Source of the DNA: Rhodosorus marinus
Lineage: Eukaryota; Rhodophyta; Stylonematophyceae; Stylonematales; Stylonemataceae
Direction: 5' to 3'
Assembly (NCBI GenBank): GCA_029953675.1
Contig: JAMWBK010000001.1
Coordinates: 124,001-188,000 of the forward strand
Length of the DNA stretch: 64,000 nt
This document shows, in pieces, positions 1-10,438 of the stretch; the stretch's first letter is position 1; each line of letters starts with the position of its first letter. A program made the position numbers and the translations under genes. Below the pieces are notes generated by a model that was not told the DNA's origin, searched no databases, and saw nothing but the letters and a program-made list of their open reading frames with translations.

Positions 1-1669
1 CATTAATGTTACTTCGCCCTATTATATTATTTTATATTTTAGAGAAAAAACGATCCCGAAAGACTGGGATGATTTTATTGCCGTGAAATGCATAAAACCA
101 CCGCTTTTTCGTCTCACCTCCTCGAGATCGATTGCTGCGCAAGCGATGGTTAAGCTGTGATGCTGGACAACGTTTTCAAACGTTTGGCTGGCAGCAAATT
201 TCGCTTCTAGTGGGATTATTCATTGGCTTCAGATCTCTGCGTACTCTGAACCATGGAACCAAAAAAGCCGATCTCATCAAGGCTCTTTGTCGGTGATGAA
301 TGGAGACTGCCTTAAAACCCGATCTTTGGTCGGGTGATGGTCTGCGAAACTGAACTAGCTTTATGGTTCACAGCTTCGCTTCGCTCAGAAGGGTATCATG
401 CCACTTGATGCAACTGTACGAGACCTGCTCTCATCTAGCGATACTGAATGCACTCGTCCCGACTTCTTCGCATTCTATGCGTCCCCTTCCTCTTCAGATG
501 GCTCTGGAAAATGATCCATGAACCACTCCCCGAGCCAAAACGCCTCAAGGGTGGGGTTAGGGAGTCCACAAACACACTAGCACCGACATGGAAGCACTGT
601 GACTGTACGAAACCAGCTGTCAACTCTCAACCGTTGACGATGCGCCTGTTCGACTTGTCCGTGTTCTCAAAATCTTGTTCCGTTTCCGTCTTCCAGGAAA
701 AACATCGCTAGAGCCATCCCACCAGAACGCCTTCCTCGGGATCCGAAGTTTTGCGAAATACACATTGGTATCTCATATTTCGAGGAAGATCAAAGGCCCT
801 CGGCCTCAAGGGCCGTGTCCAGAGGCCCAATGGACGGAAAGCTGTGGACATGTGGTGGAATGATGTTCTTGTACCGCATAATTTCTCCACAGGCTTGCAG
901 TATTCCTCCAGCTGTTCCAAGGATACTTGGATTGCGACAAATTCCTCCAATTCCTCGTCCACGTCCTCGTTGTCATCAGAAAGCGGGAGATGGTGGCGGC
1001 TGGTCACACGTGCCGCCTCGCTCCGCCGGGCCCTATCTCTATCTCATTCTCCTGGGCGTCCACACCGACCCGACTCTGTTCTGCCTTCGGGCGTCTACAG
1101 CTAACTCCATATTGATAAGAGTCGTTGGCAGAGATTCGTGCGGTAGAAGGATCCCTCCAAAGTTTTTCCCTGTTTCGAGCATCGACGAAATCGTCAACGG
1201 GGTTAGTCGCAGCCCTGAACTCTACGAGACAGCCTTGCCGATAGGTCAGGCGATCGTCGAGATGCTTATGGACAACCATGGATGTCGCGAAAGGCAACAC
1301 CGTCAGGTGGTTGCGAAGTCAGAAGACCGTGCACCAAGCTCATTTTTATGTTAATGCACAAGTTGTTCAAATACTTCGGCGCCAACATATGAAACTCTTT
1401 GCTTCTGAACGGCTAGGGTTCATTTGGTGGAGGATAAGTACCGCGGAAAGCTCGTGCGATTTGCAGTACGATGCTTAACTGTATTACGCACGGTCGCGAC
1501 AGTGTACAGTTCTTTGATTCTCGACTCCCTCATGGAGCGAGCTCAGCCACAATTCCCAGGACATTACGAATATGAGCACATCCACTGTGGTTCAGTGGAT
1601 ATGCTCAAGGCGCTTTTAAAAGAGTGTGATATGGCTACATATGTACAAAGACTTCTTGTCCTACTAGCT
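1..1669. other. left-edge region without a supported gene
   Basis: No open frame here looks like a conserved protein. A minus-strand frame at 708-1007 is rich in Asp/Glu in its first 30 residues and is followed by Pro/Arg-rich sequence, and another minus-strand frame lies at 1004-1300; neither carries a domain I recognise and neither joins by convincing splice signals. The area could hold a decayed mobile element or the end of a gene outside the window. From about 1632 on, the sequence belongs to the duplicated block that also carries the 3' end of the first monooxygenase gene. Confidence 0.4.
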
Positions 1670-3160
1670 CTACGCAGTGGGAGGGCATCTCTTCACAACC
1701 TCATTCTCCCCAGCAGGCGTGATTCGATAAAAGTAGTGCTCGATCCATCCCATCAGTCCGGATCGTTTCCTAATGTTCACGTTCATATCTTTGAGCAGAT
1801 CGTCGTGGTAAGACTGCATGTGTAACTGTATGCAGCTTGCTCTCATCGCGTTCATTGGCGTAATCGCCCTCCTCGACTGTCTCATATCCCAGATATCCAG
1901 CACCATTTCTTTATGTGACGGTCTTGGCATTGCGTTTGTAAGCAAAGCGGCAAGCCACTTGGCTTGAACCATGTGCGTCATGGGGTTTATGGCCGTGAAA
2001 GCGTTTGAGCCAATGAAGGCCATTCGGTCAATACCAGGAGGCAGAATGTTCTTGTACAACCAGATGCCGTCCTCTTCAACTTCGAGTCTATTCAGTACCT
2101 CATCATTAAACAGCCCAATCGTCTTATCCCAGCCCGTCGCCAGAACAATCAAGTCAGCCTCCACTTCCTCACCAGTTGAGAGAACGACAGTCTTCTCCTT
2201 GATTTCGTTGACTGCCGTCACCTTGAGATTGATCCTGCCGCTTCGAACATCAGCAAGATACTCGGCTGGCCCGTTGAAGAGGGCCGGATGAAGCACGTCG
2301 AACTCGAATCTTGACTTGGGCCAGAGGTTTCTCGGCAATCTGTAGTTTGTTAGCATGAGCGCCTCGATGGTTCGAAAGTACAACCATCTGACCGGCGCGG
2401 CAAGCTTGTGAAGGTTCTTGTACATTGACGAGCTCGAGTAGAACGGAGGAAGCATCATTTGGAACAAGCGGGTGAATGTGACCATATCCGTTGGAATGAA
2501 CCCTACATGTGAAGTGGTAAACCAGTGCATACTGCGGACAAGCTGTACAGCGCTCTCTCCAACCTCGCTGGCAACCATAGACACGTCGACTGCGCTCTTG
2601 CCCATCCCTACGATCACTATCTTCTTTCCGGCGAACTCATCGGGGGACCTCCACTCGGACGAGTGCATGATCTTCCCTTGAAACTTCTCCTGTCCCGGAA
2701 AATTTGGCCTGTGCGGCTTACTGGAGAAGGTTCCGTTGCACATGACGAGATAATCAAATGTCTCGTCGTTCGAAACGTCTGTTTTCAAGTCCTTCACGGT
2801 CAAACGCCATATCCCGCCCTCAAGCTGTTTCATCTCCGTCACTAGCGTATTGAACCTGAAGCATTTCCGGATCTCATGCTTGTCAATAATTCTCTCCAAA
2901 TAATCACAAACTTCATCCTTCCCCAAAAATTCGTTTGCTTCCGCTGCGTGCACCTCATCCGGGAACCTGTACAGGGACTTTGGCATCTGTACCGACGCGC
3001 CATAGTAGTTATCTGCCCAGAGCCCTCCGGATTTGCTATGCTTCTCAAAGACAACACAGTCGAATCCTTGTTCACTCAGAACTCTCGTCGTCGCCACACC
3101 CGCAGTTCCGGCACCAATCACGGCCACTCGAAAGCCTCTTTTCGCTTCACGCACTATCAT
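1670..3160 (-). CDS. flavin-dependent monooxygenase, copy 1
   Basis: A single-exon gene of 496 codons for a class B flavoprotein monooxygenase (FMO/Baeyer-Villiger-like), which uses FAD and NADPH to oxygenate a small substrate. Seen in the sequence: an N-terminal FAD-binding GAGTAG turn at residues 16-21; the fingerprint FQGKIMHSSEW near residue 160, which fits FxGxxxHxxxW; a second dinucleotide fold (GMGKSAVD) near residue 180 for NADPH; and the ATG-type motif LIVLATGWD near residue 345. There is no signal or transit peptide, so a cytosolic enzyme is likely. The length is normal for plant and fungal FMOs. It is paralogous to the gene at 7670-9160; the two differ most in the first 95 residues and around the FQGK region, which may alter substrate choice. 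The substrate is unknown; YUCCA-like, Baeyer-Villiger and N-oxidising roles are all possible. Confidence 0.92.
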   Translation of the reverse strand: MIVREAKRGFRVAVIGAGTAGVATTRVLSEQGFDCVVFEKHSKSGGLWADNYYGASVQMPKSLYRFPDEVHAAEANEFLGKDEVCDYLERIIDKHEIRKCFRFNTLVTEMKQLEGGIWRLTVKDLKTDVSNDETFDYLVMCNGTFSSKPHRPNFPGQEKFQGKIMHSSEWRSPDEFAGKKIVIVGMGKSAVDVSMVASEVGESAVQLVRSMHWFTTSHVGFIPTDMVTFTRLFQMMLPPFYSSSSMYKNLHKLAAPVRWLYFRTIEALMLTNYRLPRNLWPKSRFEFDVLHPALFNGPAEYLADVRSGRINLKVTAVNEIKEKTVVLSTGEEVEADLIVLATGWDKTIGLFNDEVLNRLEVEEDGIWLYKNILPPGIDRMAFIGSNAFTAINPMTHMVQAKWLAALLTNAMPRPSHKEMVLDIWDMRQSRRAITPMNAMRASCIQLHMQSYHDDLLKDMNVNIRKRSGLMGWIEHYFYRITPAGENEVVKRCPPTA

Positions 3161-3254
3161 CGCGCGCTCAAACTAATCCAACAAAATAAACCTTTTCTAT
3201 ATTCTTCAAATGATTACGACAATCGCCCATGCGTATCAACCAACTTGTCATTCC

Positions 3255-3388
3255 TTTAATACTTTATCCCCACGGCAAGTCCCACGTTGGATACGCACAA
3301 CCGCGCCAACGCAACGTCGCGCCTACTCAACCGCCTCCAGTTCACAAGACCAAACAACCCACAAACTAAGTCTTCCCAAAACTTTTCC
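3255..3388 (-). promoter_or_regulatory. promoter motifs shared by the two monooxygenase copies
   Basis: Two short strings upstream of the start codon are kept in both copies although the surrounding sequence has diverged. TTTAATAC (GTATTAAA on the coding strand, TATA-like) is at 3255-3262, about 95 bp upstream of the ATG. CCAAAACTTTTCC is at 3376-3388, about 215 bp upstream. The matches in the other copy are at 9249-9256 and 9350-9362. Their survival in diverged flanks suggests function; simple common descent is the alternative. Confidence 0.4.
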
Positions 3389-4199
3389 ACCGAATTTTTC
3401 GGCAACCGTCCCCCAGATCTCTGTGTCAGCAGTTTTGCCTTCTTAGTTTCTAACAAATTTCAATATGCCAACCCACAATCAGAATAAGCAAATTCGAGAA
3501 GGGTACATGAATATTTGGAGTTCCAAGTTTAAGCCCCAATAAAAATTTGCGGACGGTTGGCGGTTCCCTGGCCCACCACCCCGGTTGTTGAAACGATTTC
3601 GCTATGACGACCGGCAGCGGGGGGTTCCGTCTAAAATGTATTGAAAAAGAGGTCCTTACACAAAACTTTTTTTTGGAGCAAGAAAAGTCAAGTTTTTTGT
3701 TGGGGTTTCGCGACTGTTTGAGATAGATGGGGGGTAAAATCTGAACAAAAAGGCTCTCTTCCTAACCACCATTGAAAAGTGGTAGATAGGAAAATGCATT
3801 CAGGGTCATACGTTGCTCCAGCCTATTGTGAAAAACTCCCACCCCCTTGAGTGAAATCATAGCTGCGGACATTAACTATCAAAATCATACTTTTCGTTGA
3901 CTACTTTTCGGCCTTCCAAGAACCACGCTGTGCCACGTTTCTGACCTAGGAGAACCTCGTGAACAATCTGCTGTTGTCCGGTGGAAAAGAGCTGGACAAA
4001 GGGTTATGTAGAATTCAACTGCCCCTACGCACCGGCAAAACACCGCTTTTTGATATATAACAATCATTTTTTCCGAATCGGTTAATCTGCTGAGTAGCTT
4101 CGATTACAGTTCATACGCTGAGTTTTTTTTTTTTTTCAGGTTCACTGCTAGGAAATGATATTTCTGGTGGGCTAATTCTTGCTTCGGGACACCACTGGT
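3389..4199. other. intergenic, no gene seen
   Basis: A/T-rich sequence with poly-T and poly-A runs (for example 3668-3676 and 4126-4137). Some strings match the region upstream of the second monooxygenase copy (near 9600-9660), showing that the duplicated unit once extended here. No supported gene. Confidence 0.5.
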
Positions 4200-6600
4200 T
4201 ATAACCCCTTCCCAACAGCCAGTCGGGGTGTGCGGTTCTATTTGTCAAGAAGAAAGCCTGCGAAGTCCGCCGATGCGTGGATTACCAAGCAGGTCTTCAG
4301 GTTTATTCAGAGCCTAACTACCAGTAGAAGATTACCAAGCCCTGAACCGAGTTACAGACTGGCTGGCATGCCTCCTACCAAAAATAGACGAATTTAATTA
4401 GTGCAGCAGTGGTAGCTCGAGTTTCTATTTTTAGCAAATTGGACCTGCGAGTGATATCTATTTTTGGCAACTACGGATCGAAGAGGATGACCCGAAAAAG
4501 GCGTTCATTTCTGAGTTTGGAAGTTATCAGTAGCATCGTTTGGGATGACGTCACTTCCAGCATTTTTTTTGCGGTTCATGTCGACTTCATTGGACGTTTG
4601 TGGTCGACTACGTCGATGATATCCTGGTTTACTCAAGCACAGAGGAAGAGCACGAGGCGCATCTCTGTCAAGTCTTCGCAGATCTCCGACGCTATGAATT
4701 CTACCTTCACCCGACGAACACAGAAGTGTTCCTCTGAGGGGTGACAAAAAAAAACAAAAAACCTCGGGTTTCGGATCGAGAATGGCTATATTGCCATCGG
4801 CGACGAAAAAGGTCGGGGTGGCCCGGCAACTAGCCCTGCCTCTTACGGTAGAGGGCGTGCGGTCAGCATGAGCCTGCTGCCACACTTCCGACGCTTTCGT
4901 CGTAAGGATTCCTCACTAGCGGCGCCCTTGACAAATCTACTCAAGGATGGAGTGACGTTCGAGGCGACCCCAGCAGTACAAGCCGCTAACTGAAGGCTCT
5001 GGTGTGCAGCACTCCCGTCTTGAAGCTGCCTGATCTCAATTGCTTGGAATTTGAGGTCACCACGGACGCCCTGGAAGGCCTCGGAGGGATGCTGACGCAA
5101 CGAGGACACCCCATGGCTTCGAGAGTCGAAAATTCAACGAGAGATGATCAGGGATCGTGCATTGTATGTTTAAACGGCGACGTTTCTTGGAAGGGGCGAG
5201 TACAACAGTGTACGCGGACAACGCCGTTGTAACGTGCATGAACACCAACGTTCCACTTTCGCGACCCATGACACGTTGCCTGGAAAAACGATCACGACTT
5301 GACTACCAGATCCAGCATCTCCCCGGAAGTCGATTGTAGTGGCTGATGCGCTGTCGCGGCTGAACCACGTCAAACTCCCGAAAAGCGCGCAGTTGACTAC
5401 ATACGTACGAGTTGGTAGGACGACAGGCAGGGCTGACTGAGGCCGAACAGTCGTTGATGCGGCAGGAGATGGAGCGTGTTTTTGATGAGGCCGCCGGAGT
5501 CTACACTCGAGAGTAAGCGGAACGTTAAGGATTTGGTCTGAACCGGAGACCGCGCAAAGACGTGCTCACGGACGCGCACAAGGCGTTGGAGCACCCTTCA
5601 GCACGAGCCCTCTACGAGCACCTGCGGGGCAAGGTGTAGTGGCGAACTTTGAGGTCGCACGTGTACAGCAGTCGGGCATTGCCCTCGCTGCCAGATAAAC
5701 AGGTGCAGGCGCCGTTTCAGCGGAGGGAGCAGCTAAATCCCCTCCCCACGGAGGCCATCTTCATGCGGTGGCATTTGGATTTTATCGGAAGGCTGCGAAG
5801 GCTCACGGAAGCTGAAATCAGTGGATCCTCGTGGCGACAGAGTCGCTGACGCGATGGTCTGTCATGCGAGCAATGCCGGAAGCTACGAAGGAGAGTGGGG
5901 CGAAGGTCATCTTCGAAGGAGATGAACCTGGGCGTCCAGTGCAGATCTTAACCCACCGAGGCACGAACTTCCGGTCAAAAGTAGTGGAAGGGTATTTACG
6001 GCCATTTCGGACGGGGCACCGATTAGCGATTTAGTAGCTACCACCCGAGGATGAATTCGACGTCACAAAGTTGGAACAGAACGTTCCAGGAGGTACTTGG
6101 GAAACTAACAGGTGGTGCTGTCACCAGGTGGGACCGGTTCGTCCATGAAGCGAATATCGCCATCCGTATGTGTTTACGAGCAGAATCATGGGAATGTCGC
6201 CGTTGGAGATCCTATACGGGGTGAAGCCGCGCGCGCCCGACCTAACGCATGCCCCGATACTGTTCGATCCCGTCGACGAATATGTTTCGGGGCAGGCTCG
6301 AGTGAAAGAGCTCGAGGATCTCGGTATGAGTCGCGGGGCGGTCGCCCTGAAGACCGAGACCTCGAAACAACAAATGGCGCGGTGTTAGAATTGGAAGGTC
6401 GCAGTTGACCCTCTGAAGCCTGGAAATTTCGTCCTGCTCACCAACAAGCCGAAGATAGAAGGCCAATATCGGCACCTTGGACCGTTTCGGATCCTGGAAC
6501 GCCGACTTTTCGACACATGCAAGTTTGCATACGTTAATCTCAGGTCACGGTTACGTCTTGACCACCTCCTTGCGGAGCTGTCCTTGTCAACCCGGCGCTC
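4200..6600 (+). mobile_element. decayed Ty3/gypsy-type LTR retrotransposon pol region
   Basis: The plus strand carries, in several frames broken by stops and frameshifts, the ordered marks of a Ty3/gypsy polyprotein. Reverse transcriptase: VLFVKKK near 4231, FSKLDLR near 4430 and the active-site string YVDDILVYS near 4609-4640. RNase H: STPVLKLPDLN followed by VTTDALEGLGGML near 5010-5095, then HLPGSR and VADALSRL near 5318-5360. Integrase: WHLDFIG near 5770, ILVATESLTRW near 5830, HRGTNFRS near 5960 and SPLEILYGVKPR near 6193-6235, then a GPFRILERR tail near 6480. No frame is intact over more than about 110 codons and I could not identify LTRs, so the copy is dead. It lies between the two duplicated monooxygenase genes. 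Confidence 0.88.
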
Positions 6601-7631
6601 TAACGCTGCTTTTGTGTTCGACGCGTGTCATCAGAGTCTCCCTTTGCGCTCCTCAGGGTATCCAGGCTCTGAATAAACGCACGGTGATGATGAACTTTAA
6701 GTGCCGGTGGCAAAGTGCGCCGCTGTAGGTAGCTACACGGAAGGTAAGGATTCCCCTCTGGCGGGCTTCTTAAAGTCTTTATCGTATGGACGTGGAAATC
6801 TAGAAGATGACTAATTCGGGAACGGTTGCGAGCAGGAATCTGAGTCGTGCTAAGGATCTTGGCGGCTTGAAGGGGTCTGTATCTCTTCGTTGTTGACCGA
6901 TTTTTGTCTGTAGAATCGTGAAGTTGGATGAATCCGTTTGGGGTGAATTCAATGCAAAAAAACACAAGCGGAGGAGATTAGCGCAACGTTGGAATTGCGG
7001 CTTCAACGAAGTGAAAACTTCTTTGAGGGATGAGGGATGATGATTCCTGCACCAAGTCCTTGCCCTGCCCTTGAAAGGTTCATGCAATCATGAGGATGGA
7101 TACTAGCATCAGAGGTGAATTCTCAGAAACAGAATTGGTTCACGAAACCGTTCCTGGGCTCAAACGTTGTTGCCCGACTGGAAGCTCCTCATCATTATCA
7201 TCATCACCGTCACCCTCTCTAATCCAGAGCTCGTCTAGTTTCATGTTACTGTCAGATCCGCCACCCTTTCCCGCCGTGGGTATCTTCCTCGCAGACCATC
7301 TCAATGACCCACACATGTCCTGGTCAGAACGGGGGTTTGATGTACGAGAGTACGTTCTCAAAATGCCACAAAAAAGAAAGCTTCCTCGTTCGAAAACATG
7401 TGGATGAAAAAATACGAAAATTGTATTTCAATTATTTTTGACAGTTGAGTATTTAGTTTTTAGAAGATTTTTCATTCTCGCCAGCTGGGATTACGCCAAT
7501 AGTCGAAGTTCTCTTTTTGGAATGAGATGACTAGGTACTGGTGGGGGGGTCCATCTTGGATTTGGGGTTTCAGGCGCAGGCTTTCTTGTTCTTGTGGATG
7601 TGCTCTAGGCGCAGAATTTTTTTTTTGGTAT
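6601..7631. other. spacer between retroelement relic and monooxygenase copy 2
   Basis: No supported gene. Short open frames around 7090-7400 encode low-complexity Ser/Pro-rich (plus strand) or Asp/Gly-rich (minus strand) strings; they could be remnants of the adjacent retroelement but show no domain. The stretch ends where the duplicated block resumes at about 7632. Confidence 0.4.
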
Positions 7632-7669
7632 GGGCTACATATTTACAAAGACTTCTTGTCCTACTAGCT

Positions 7670-9160
7670 CTACGCAGTGGGAGGGCATCTCTTCACAACC
7701 TCATTCTCCCCAGCAGGCGTGATTCGATAAAAGTAGTGCTCGATCCATCCCATCAGTCCGGATCGTTTCCTAATGTTCACGTTCATATCTTTGAGCAGAT
7801 CGTCGTGGTAAGACTGCATGTGTAACTGTATGCAGCTTGCTCTCATCGCGTTCATTGGCGTAATCGCCCTCCTCGACTGTTTCATATCCCAGATATCCTG
7901 CTCCATTTCTTTCCGTGACGGTCTTGGCATTGCATTTGTAAGCAACGCGGCAAGCCACTTGGCTTGAACCATGTGCGTCATGGGGTTTATGGCCGTGAAA
8001 GCGTTTGAGCCAATGAAGGCCATTCGGTCAATACCAGGAGGCAGAATGTTCTTGTACAACCAGATGCCGTCCTCTTCAACTTCGAGTCTATTCAGTACCT
8101 CATCATTAAACAGCCCAATCGTCTTATCCCAGCCCGTCGCCAGAACAATCAAGTCAGCCTCCACTTCCTCACCAGTTGAGAGAACGACAGTCTTCTCCTT
8201 GATTTCGTTGACTGCCGTCATCTTCAGATTGATCCTGCCGTTTCGAACATCAGCAAGATACTTGGCTGGCCCGTCGAAGAGGGAGGGATGAAGCACGTCG
8301 ACCTCTAATCTTGACTTGGGCCAGAGGTTTCTCGGCAATCTGTAGTTTGTTAGCATGAGCGCCTCGATGGTTCGAAAGTACAACCATCTGACCGGCGCGG
8401 CAAGCTTGTGAAGGTTCTTGTACATTGACGAGCTCGAGTAGAACGGAGGAAGCATCATTTGGAACAAGCGGGTGTACTTGACCGCGTGCATTGGCAGGAA
8501 CCCTACATGTGAAGTAGTAAACCAGTGCATACTGCGGACAAGCTGTACAGCGCTCTCTCCAACCTCGCTGGCAACCATAGACGCGTCGACTGCGCTCTTG
8601 CCCATCCCAACGATCACCGTCTTCTTTCCGGCGAACTCATCGGGCGATTTCCACTCAGACGAATGGATGATCTTCCCTTCAAACTTCTCCTGTCCGGCAA
8701 AATTAGGCCTGTGCGGCTTGCTAGAGAAGGTTCCGTTGCACATGACGAGATAATCAAATGTCTCGTCGTTCGAAACGTCTGTTTTCAAGTCCTTCACGGT
8801 CAAACGCCATATCCCGCCCTCAAGCTGTTTCATCTCCGTCACTAGCGTATTGAACCTGAAGCATTTCCGGATCTCATGCTTGTCAACAATTCTCTCCAAA
8901 TAATCGCAGACTTCATCCATCCTCAAAAATTTGCTCGCGTCCTCCAGGTGATCCTCATCCGCGTACTGGTACATATGCTTCGGGACCTGTACCGATGCGC
9001 CGTAGTAGTTATCTGACCAGAGGCCTCCGACTTTACTATTCTTCTCAAATACAACACAGTCGAATCCATGCTCACTCAGAACTCTTGTCGTCGCCACACC
9101 CGCAGTTCCTGCACCAATCACGGCAACTCGAAAAGCTCTCTTCGCTCCACCCACAGCCAT
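7670..9160 (-). CDS. flavin-dependent monooxygenase, copy 2
   Basis: A single-exon gene of 496 codons, the tandem paralogue of the gene at 1670-3160 and of exactly the same length. It keeps every cofactor feature: the FAD-binding GAGTAG turn at residues 16-21, the FMO fingerprint FEGKIIHSSEW, the NADPH fold GMGKSAVD and the LIVLATGWD motif. The C-terminal two thirds is nearly identical to copy 1. The differences cluster at residues 1-95 (for example VPKHMYQYADED here against MPKSLYRFPDEV) and around residue 225 (LPMHAVKYTRL against IPTDMVTFTRL), both close to parts that line the active site in this family. Both copies are open and have preserved motifs, so both are probably functional. The substrate cannot be named from sequence. 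Confidence 0.92.
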   Translation of the reverse strand: MAVGGAKRAFRVAVIGAGTAGVATTRVLSEHGFDCVVFEKNSKVGGLWSDNYYGASVQVPKHMYQYADEDHLEDASKFLRMDEVCDYLERIVDKHEIRKCFRFNTLVTEMKQLEGGIWRLTVKDLKTDVSNDETFDYLVMCNGTFSSKPHRPNFAGQEKFEGKIIHSSEWKSPDEFAGKKTVIVGMGKSAVDASMVASEVGESAVQLVRSMHWFTTSHVGFLPMHAVKYTRLFQMMLPPFYSSSSMYKNLHKLAAPVRWLYFRTIEALMLTNYRLPRNLWPKSRLEVDVLHPSLFDGPAKYLADVRNGRINLKMTAVNEIKEKTVVLSTGEEVEADLIVLATGWDKTIGLFNDEVLNRLEVEEDGIWLYKNILPPGIDRMAFIGSNAFTAINPMTHMVQAKWLAALLTNAMPRPSRKEMEQDIWDMKQSRRAITPMNAMRASCIQLHMQSYHDDLLKDMNVNIRKRSGLMGWIEHYFYRITPAGENEVVKRCPPTA

Positions 9161-9248
9161 CGTGTTCTCAGGTCAAACCAAAAAAACAAAGATAAATCTG
9201 CATCTAGAACCGAACTCTGCTCATCTCATCCACCACCCTCTGACTCCG

Positions 9249-9362
9249 TTTAATACGCCGTCCCCAAAGAGCAGTCCCAACCTCCATTGTCACCGGCCCC
9301 TTCACCCTCCATCCCAACTCCCTCGTCCCATAACCCAAATCAAGTTTTTCCAAAACTTTTCC
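9249..9362 (-). promoter_or_regulatory. promoter motifs of monooxygenase copy 2
   Basis: TTTAATAC at 9249-9256 and CCAAAACTTTTCC at 9350-9362 match the strings upstream of copy 1 at nearly the same distance from the start codon. Confidence 0.4.
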
Positions 9363-10116
9363 GAAGAATATTCCACTCGAGTTTAAAAAAGAAAATCTTT
9401 CCTAGTCCCCAAAATCAGTTGCCAGGTTTACCTCCTACTGAAATCGATCCGAAAGCCCCATTTCCTAGCTCAGCGGTATTAAGTTTGACAAAGTCGAGAA
9501 GGGGGTAGAACCATACGAAAAAACTCATTAATATGTAAAATAGAATTTTTATGAACGGTTATACGCAATTTGTTGGAGACAATATGGGGAGGTAACAAAA
9601 CAAATTGCATGACGATGGACAGCGTCTAAAATGTACTGATAAAAAAAAATATGAAAAAAGGTGTGGAAGCATGAATTATCCCTATTTTTTCGTTGCACAA
9701 AAGACGATAATTCTTTGAGTAGGGTGCGGTGATTGTAAAGATTTCGTACACCCGCTGAAATTGGTCTTTTTATAGTTAAACAAGCAGGACGTGTTGCGAT
9801 CTTCATGTGCAGGGGGGGGAACAATCGGAGGGGTTAAAAAGTTATATTATAGAAGTTTTTTCCAATGGGTAGGATTTAATATGAAAATATGATATCTGCG
9901 TCCTTTTTTTATATGAGCCCCTTTATGAGCCATAGCATTATAATAGGGGCTGGGAAAGATGACGTTATGGCTCGCTTATGGGTTTTTCAGTAATTATTGT
10001 AAAACATCATGGAGCGATTCGGAGCAAGTTTGGACCCCTTGGGTTTCTGTTAGAGGACGGAATGTGAGAAGCCGTTGCAAGTCTTTTGCAATCATGTGAG
10101 CAGCTAGTGGGGTGGA
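9363..10116. other. intergenic, no gene seen
   Basis: A/T-rich spacer between the divergent monooxygenase copy 2 and the small spliced candidate gene. The first 300 bp belong to the faded end of the duplicated unit. Upstream exons of the candidate gene at 10117 could lie in the last 150 bp, since an in-frame AG acceptor-like site sits at 10106-10107, but none could be established. Confidence 0.4.
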
Positions 10117-10438
10117 ATGGTGGCATTCATGGAAATGGTAGGTTATCCAGGAGGAGTAGAATTGTTTGCTGAGATAGTCTTGCAATTGATTCGGAAGGGA
10201 ATTGTAGGGAAACCCGATTGGCTCAGCATCTGCAGCTGGGCAGGCCTGTTCGGCCCCGCAGCAAAAGGTATGTGTGCGTACATACTTTTCCTAACAGTCC
10301 TTAGGTTCTGAAATTATGATCAACATGAACGAACTGATGGATGCCTACTCACCAGTGGTTGAAAAGGCCAGAAACGTCTTGGCGTCAGATTCAGCAGCTA
10401 TGCGTAGGCTGCGCTTAGAACCCAACCGTCAAGGTTGA
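10117..10438 (+). CDS. small spliced candidate gene, function unknown
   Basis: Two exons, 10117-10267 and 10305-10438, join in frame to 94 residues. The intron of 37 nt is very short but carries all three canonical signals: donor GTATGT, branch-like CTAAC 13 nt before the end, and acceptor TTAG. The predicted protein has an amphipathic, protein-like composition: a hydrophobic helix (VELFAEIVLQLIRKGIVG), then WLSICSWAGLFGPAAKGS, then a charged helical end. I recognise no family. The ATG at 10117 is the first in the open frame, but the frame is open back to an AG at 10107, so further exons upstream are possible. It could instead be a fragment of a larger or decayed gene. Confidence 0.4.

Larger units (their letters stand above)
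1632..9660. repeat. direct duplication of about 2 kb, copies exactly 6,000 bp apart
   Basis: Bases 1632-3160 and 7632-9160 align without any net indel, so start and stop codons of the two genes in them (3160/1670 and 9160/7670) differ by exactly 6,000. Similarity starts sharply at about 1632/7632 just beyond the stop codons and fades upstream of the start codons; scattered matches such as the CGTCTAAAATGTA string near 3630 and 9627 suggest the original unit reached at least 500 bp upstream. The 4 kb between the copies carries a Ty3-like relic. Whether the relic was inside the duplicated unit or arrived later cannot be told from this window. Confidence 0.9.

Noticed and set aside
708-1300. Overlapping minus-strand frames with Asp/Glu-rich and Arg/Pro-rich stretches, considered as a transposase remnant
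   Set aside because: No catalytic motif or family string could be found and the frames do not connect by plausible splice sites.
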